Assembly (NCBI RefSeq): GCF_965638725.1
Contig: NC_134953.1
Coordinates: 7,835,001-7,899,000, forward strand
From: Aptenodytes patagonicus
Lineage: Eukaryota > Chordata > Aves > Sphenisciformes > Spheniscidae
Direction: 5' to 3'
DNA length: 64,000 nt
Every line of letters starts with the position of its first letter. Position 1 is the first letter of the stretch. A program made the position numbers and the translations under genes. A model generated the notes under the pieces. That model was not told the DNA's origin, searched no databases, and saw only the letters and a program-made list of their open reading frames with translations. Below are positions 60,108 through 64,000 of this stretch, in pieces.

Positions 60108-63100
60108 AGAGCCTGCCCGGCCCCACTGGGCCCCAGCTGCCAGCGGTGTCTGTCAGCCCCGTGCAGGCCGCCTCAGGCGACGCGTGTGGCTGCAGGAGCA
60201 GTTTCAGCTTTGCTTTTACAGCCAATGCATGTGGGAACGGGCATTTTATGTAGTGAATAAGGTGCTGCTGACATGACAGCCCTGAGGTAAACACCAGGCC
60301 TAAACATCCCACGTGCCGGCTAGTCCCCTGGCTCCAGCCAGCTGAGGAACCCTGTGTTTATTAGGATGAAGGAAGGGTGCTTTGGATTGCACCCGTGCTG
60401 AGTATCCCACATATACAAATGAGAGGCAGCCAGGCCTTAGTAATTACTCTTTTCGCAGGCAGTTTTTACATTGAATACTGTGGAGCTGATGCTCTCTGAA
60501 ATTAATACTGAGCTTGTGCAAGCGGAGTGACAGAAGTATGGGTTGCATCATTGCTAAATATACCTTTATTTTATTGCATCATAGATCAGAATAGCCAATA
60601 ATTGGTGAAGCTGATGATCCATATTTAAAGAACAAAAACATATCCGAAATGGAGGAATTATCTTGTTCACTGATCCTATTTCGGAAATCTAGAATGACCT
60701 CCCCGGCAAGAAAACCAATTGGTCTTGGGCTCGCGCGCTTCTGAAAAATGTTATCGCTGAATGTTTGTGTAATGCCTGATATCTATAGTCTGCTGTGACG
60801 TTAAACAGGGCTGTGGACTCCTGCCCACAGCACGTAAACTGTAAATGTGATAGTAGTACTAACCTCTTCGTGCCAGTCTGCTGGGGGAAGCACCGGCACT
60901 GGAGATGTAATTGTAGTAGGAAAAAAAGCAGATCAATCTTCATGGGCTCTTTCAGGAGTTGCTCTCTGCTGAGAATACAGCTAGGGCAAGTTCACGTTAA
61001 ACATGCCTGAACAGCCAGCACCACATAATTTCTTATGGACTAGAAAGTAGCCATTTGGTGGTGGCAAGTTTTAGGTGCAATTGAATTAAAAGATATACTT
61101 GTTTATTCAGAGAAAGATGCTAATAAGGCCACCCAGTCTGTCCTTGAATTGTTAAACCCTGTATTAGAGAAGAATATTAAAGTGGAGGTACAAAAACTAC
61201 ACAAAGTAGAAAACAAACAATTTTAACTACATATTAAGAGTTCCTACTGATATTTTAAATCATGAGCAGCAGGTCCCAGTTGTATACATTCATTAATCTT
61301 GTGTCTTCCTTGAAATGTATAGCTTGCTATTTTACTTTTCTAAAAAGTAACCACAGCTAAAATCAGTAACAGAGATAAATGATAGAAATGTAACAGTGGA
61401 AGTTCTGGGGTTTGGACATTAATGTTTTATTAAGGCTTTGAGACAGCACTCATGACAGAACTAGGCAAACACAGGTGACAAACACAAATACTTAGGCCAT
61501 GTGAAGAACAGAAAGCCTTTATGGTTAAAAGGTCTAACGTGTTTTGGGGGTTTTTTTACTGAACTGGAACAAAGATTTTTCTTTTCTTTCTTCCCCCCCC
61601 AAAAAAAAAGAAAAGCAACTGTTCTTTCTTCTCCTGGACTTTTATATAAAGTTGATGGAGCATTGTCACACTCAAAAACTCTCCCTTTTGGCTATTCAGC
61701 AAACAAGGGAAGAAAAAGGTTTTCCTTCTCTCCATAGTACTTATTAGCTTGCTAATGACATTGAACACAAAATATGAAGGATATGCAGTTCATAAAACCT
61801 CCAAAAGACACAAGAAATAGTAGGTTAATAGGGGTGTGAGCTTGTAAGATGTATGCTTATTCTGCAAACAAATGTGATGTTTTCAGATCTGTCAGCTGCA
61901 TTTAGTAACAGAGATACAGATTTCCTGCAAATGCAAGCAGGGATAGACTGACGATTTATCTACATACAGAGTTGTGCTGATTTGACTAAAGGCTTGACTG
62001 CACATGGAATTATTCAAGAATAAAAGCAGCATTCTTACTGAATAACTTCTTGTGCAGACATGCTTGTTCTAGAATACAAAATAGAATAAGGTAATCATGT
62101 TATGTGATAAGCTTCTATATGTAGAATATTTTTGTAGGGCTGTTACTATTAAATTCACGCCCTGCCTCAGCCCGAAATAATTTTCAAGTACAGTGATATC
62201 TTAAACTTGAATTTTTAAAAAAACTCTTCATTCAAAATTCTGGGAATCCCTTCAAGGATTTTTTGTTTGTTTGTTTTCTGTTGAAACTAATTTGTCTTAG
62301 TTTGAGAACAGATTTTAAATACATGAAATCACTGTAGATTTCCTGTACTTTCCTTACAAATTTCATGTAATCCACAGTCTTACCTGAGCGCAAGCTTCTG
62401 AAATCTGGATTTATGTGTGGATTGAACCCATGTCCTCTCATTCTGGGGACATACTGACTTGACAGTCTTGCAGTGTCAGTTCCACAGTTCCCTAAGGTGA
62501 GGATTTCTGGCCTTTCTGTTTACTTATTCCCACATTCCTTCTCTGTATAAGACACTGCATCTTCCAGCTGTCTGTGCATCAGCAGTCTCTGGTCAGATGT
62601 CTCTATGAACTGCTAGGAGGATGGAGAATCACACGCAAGTTCTGATTGCCTTCTGGTGTGAACAGGGCAGAAAGTGTCCTTTCGGGAGGGACGTCCGCAA
62701 TTGTGCTCTGTATGAAAACTTGTGCAAGAAACAGCAAAAGAGATGATGGAATACATGATTAGCCCTTGGCTTGAGAGAACTAAAAATTTCAGCATCAAAT
62801 CCTGCACAATAAAGAGACCAAAGCAGTTCTAAAAATTATCTATTTCCTTCCTCTGTTGAAAGGATTAAGAATGTCCTATCTTCTCCTTCCTCACCCCTCA
62901 ATCAGCATGGAGATTGCAATCTCACAAGCAAAGTCTTTAACAGCACGGTGTGAGTTTTAGGACATAAAAGGAATGGTCCAAGGCAGAACTGAGGAATAAT
63001 AGGTTGCAGAGAGAGAAAGAAGAACAAGAGGAAGTCATAGGACTCAGAATATTGAGCAAATGGGAAGGTCTGGGACCTGATACCAAGGGTCTGCTCAGGC

Positions 63101-64000
63101 AAGAGATAGAGAAGAAGCCACAAAGAGCTTTAGTTGGTGAGAAGTTGTCATCTTTACTATTGTTCTAGACCAATTGCTCTATACATTGGAGGATTTTCCA
63201 GATTGTGACTCTCAGAGTCATTGCTTATAGTGTATCACACTGTGAAATGCCTTAACTTCACCGAGGGGAGAAGGCATGCTACTTCCTCGGCACCACTCTT
63301 TCATCATAACCTTTAGCCCACCAAGTTAAAGCGGGCCCAGATGGCTTCAAAGCCAGGTAAACGTTTTTAAAATCAGCTAATTATTTCTAGCTATACTTGA
63401 ATTGATTACTAAAAAGAAGGAAAAAAATCAAAGCTGGAATTGTAGGAGACATGAGTACATACTTTTTCATGCACTTTCACTGTATAACTTTGTCTTACTG
63501 CTATACCGTTAAATATAGTTTTACTAGTGCCAGCTTTATGGCATAGTCTATGCTGTGTCACAGTGGGGTAAATTAAAGATTGAGTTAAGAAGTCCCTTAG
63601 TCACAACCGTCTTAGGCCGCTGGTCTTTCCATTTTCAGAAGGGAAAAATGGAGACGTTGTGGTTAGTAAAATATAGTCATAGTTTTAATGTTTCTCCACT
63701 GCTAATTGTTAATGCTTGAGAATTTTCTAAACAGGAAAAACTCAAGACAGCTGGAGATTCTGTGCAGGTCAAGCATGGCCTGTTCTGTAGAGTCCTCTCC
63801 TATAACTAAGCAGACAGCAGCAATGGAAAATCCTTTTAGTATAGGTGCTGTCCAGCTATAGAATTGCAAAACCTTAGGTCTAGGGATTAGCATCATTTTA
63901 GGAATGATGGAGGGAAGCCTACATCCAAGGCTTCGCTAATCTGAAAAAGTAGTAATGTGTCAGCCTTTTAGTCTGATCCCCTCGTGCAATAGTCAGGCCT
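60108..64000. other. Intergenic to the right edge
   Basis: No gene or RNA gene is recognised. The stretch at about 60.43-60.78 kb is repeat-free and motif-rich (TAATTACT, GTGACAG, CCAATAATTGG, TATTTCGGAAAT) and may be a conserved noncoding element. The rest is ordinary AT-rich DNA with short homopolymer runs. Confidence 0.6.

Noticed and set aside
1-64000. CRISPR arrays, prokaryotic-type operons, defence systems or an intact provirus
   Set aside because: The window is vertebrate nuclear DNA with two spliced genes. No regularly spaced repeats, no gene clusters and no retroviral internal genes were seen, so no previously undescribed multi-gene system can be claimed.

Overview
This is a 64 kb piece of a vertebrate nuclear genome, almost certainly from a bird outside the chicken/duck group. 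The evidence is: genes split by GT-AG introns, strong CpG islands in an otherwise AT-rich background, a chicken-repeat-1 (CR1) LINE tail, ancient MIR-like SINE relics, and two copies of an avian endogenous-retrovirus LTR. Only two protein-coding genes can be supported. They lie head to head: LRMDA on the minus strand (start codon near 12.14 kb, running off the left edge) and ZNF503 (also called NLZ2/NOLZ1) on the plus strand (start codon 41.435 kb). The two start codons are about 29.3 kb apart. Human chromosome 10q22 has the same divergent order, from memory with a wider gap.

Layout. 1-7483: partial intron 2 of LRMDA with one CR1 fragment. 7484-7584: LRMDA coding exon 2. 7585-12114: intron 1. 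12115-12144: LRMDA coding exon 1, inside a CpG island (about 11.38-12.62 kb) that is the likely promoter. 12.6-33.3 kb: AT-rich intergenic DNA with SINE relics, an unidentified stretch at 24.5-27.5 kb and a solo LTR at 29.75-30.34 kb. 33.3-34.3 kb: an orphan CpG island with no recognisable coding exon, perhaps a noncoding-RNA promoter. 34.3-39.6 kb: AT-rich DNA dense in developmental-type motifs, which I infer to be conserved noncoding elements. 39.6-41.4 kb: GC-rich ZNF503 promoter region with a 90-bp near-perfect palindrome and a cluster of TALE/PBX-type homeodomain motifs. 41435-44358: ZNF503 (two coding exons, 610 aa). 44.4-45.0 kb: its AU-rich 3' UTR. 45.7-52.5 kb: several more CpG islands without recognisable coding exons. 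52.8-64 kb: AT-rich intergenic DNA with a tRNA-type SINE relic, an old CR1-superfamily LINE fragment and a second solo LTR in inverted orientation with a clear 5-bp target-site duplication.

How it fits together. ZNF503 encodes a NET-family (Noc/Nlz/Elbow/Tlp-1) transcriptional corepressor whose vertebrate orthologues act in limb, eye, hindbrain and striatal development. Its surroundings (many CpG islands, long gene-free flanks, homeodomain/POU/PBX-type motifs) look like the regulatory landscape of a developmental regulator. LRMDA is a leucine-rich-repeat protein needed for melanocyte differentiation. I found no operon-like, CRISPR-like or other novel multi-gene system. The most noteworthy items are the ZNF503 upstream ORF that ends overlapping the main start codon, the 90-bp palindrome, the inverted LTR pair bracketing ZNF503, and the orphan CpG island at 33.3-34.3 kb. 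All calls come from reading the sequence and from memory of the families; no database search was run.
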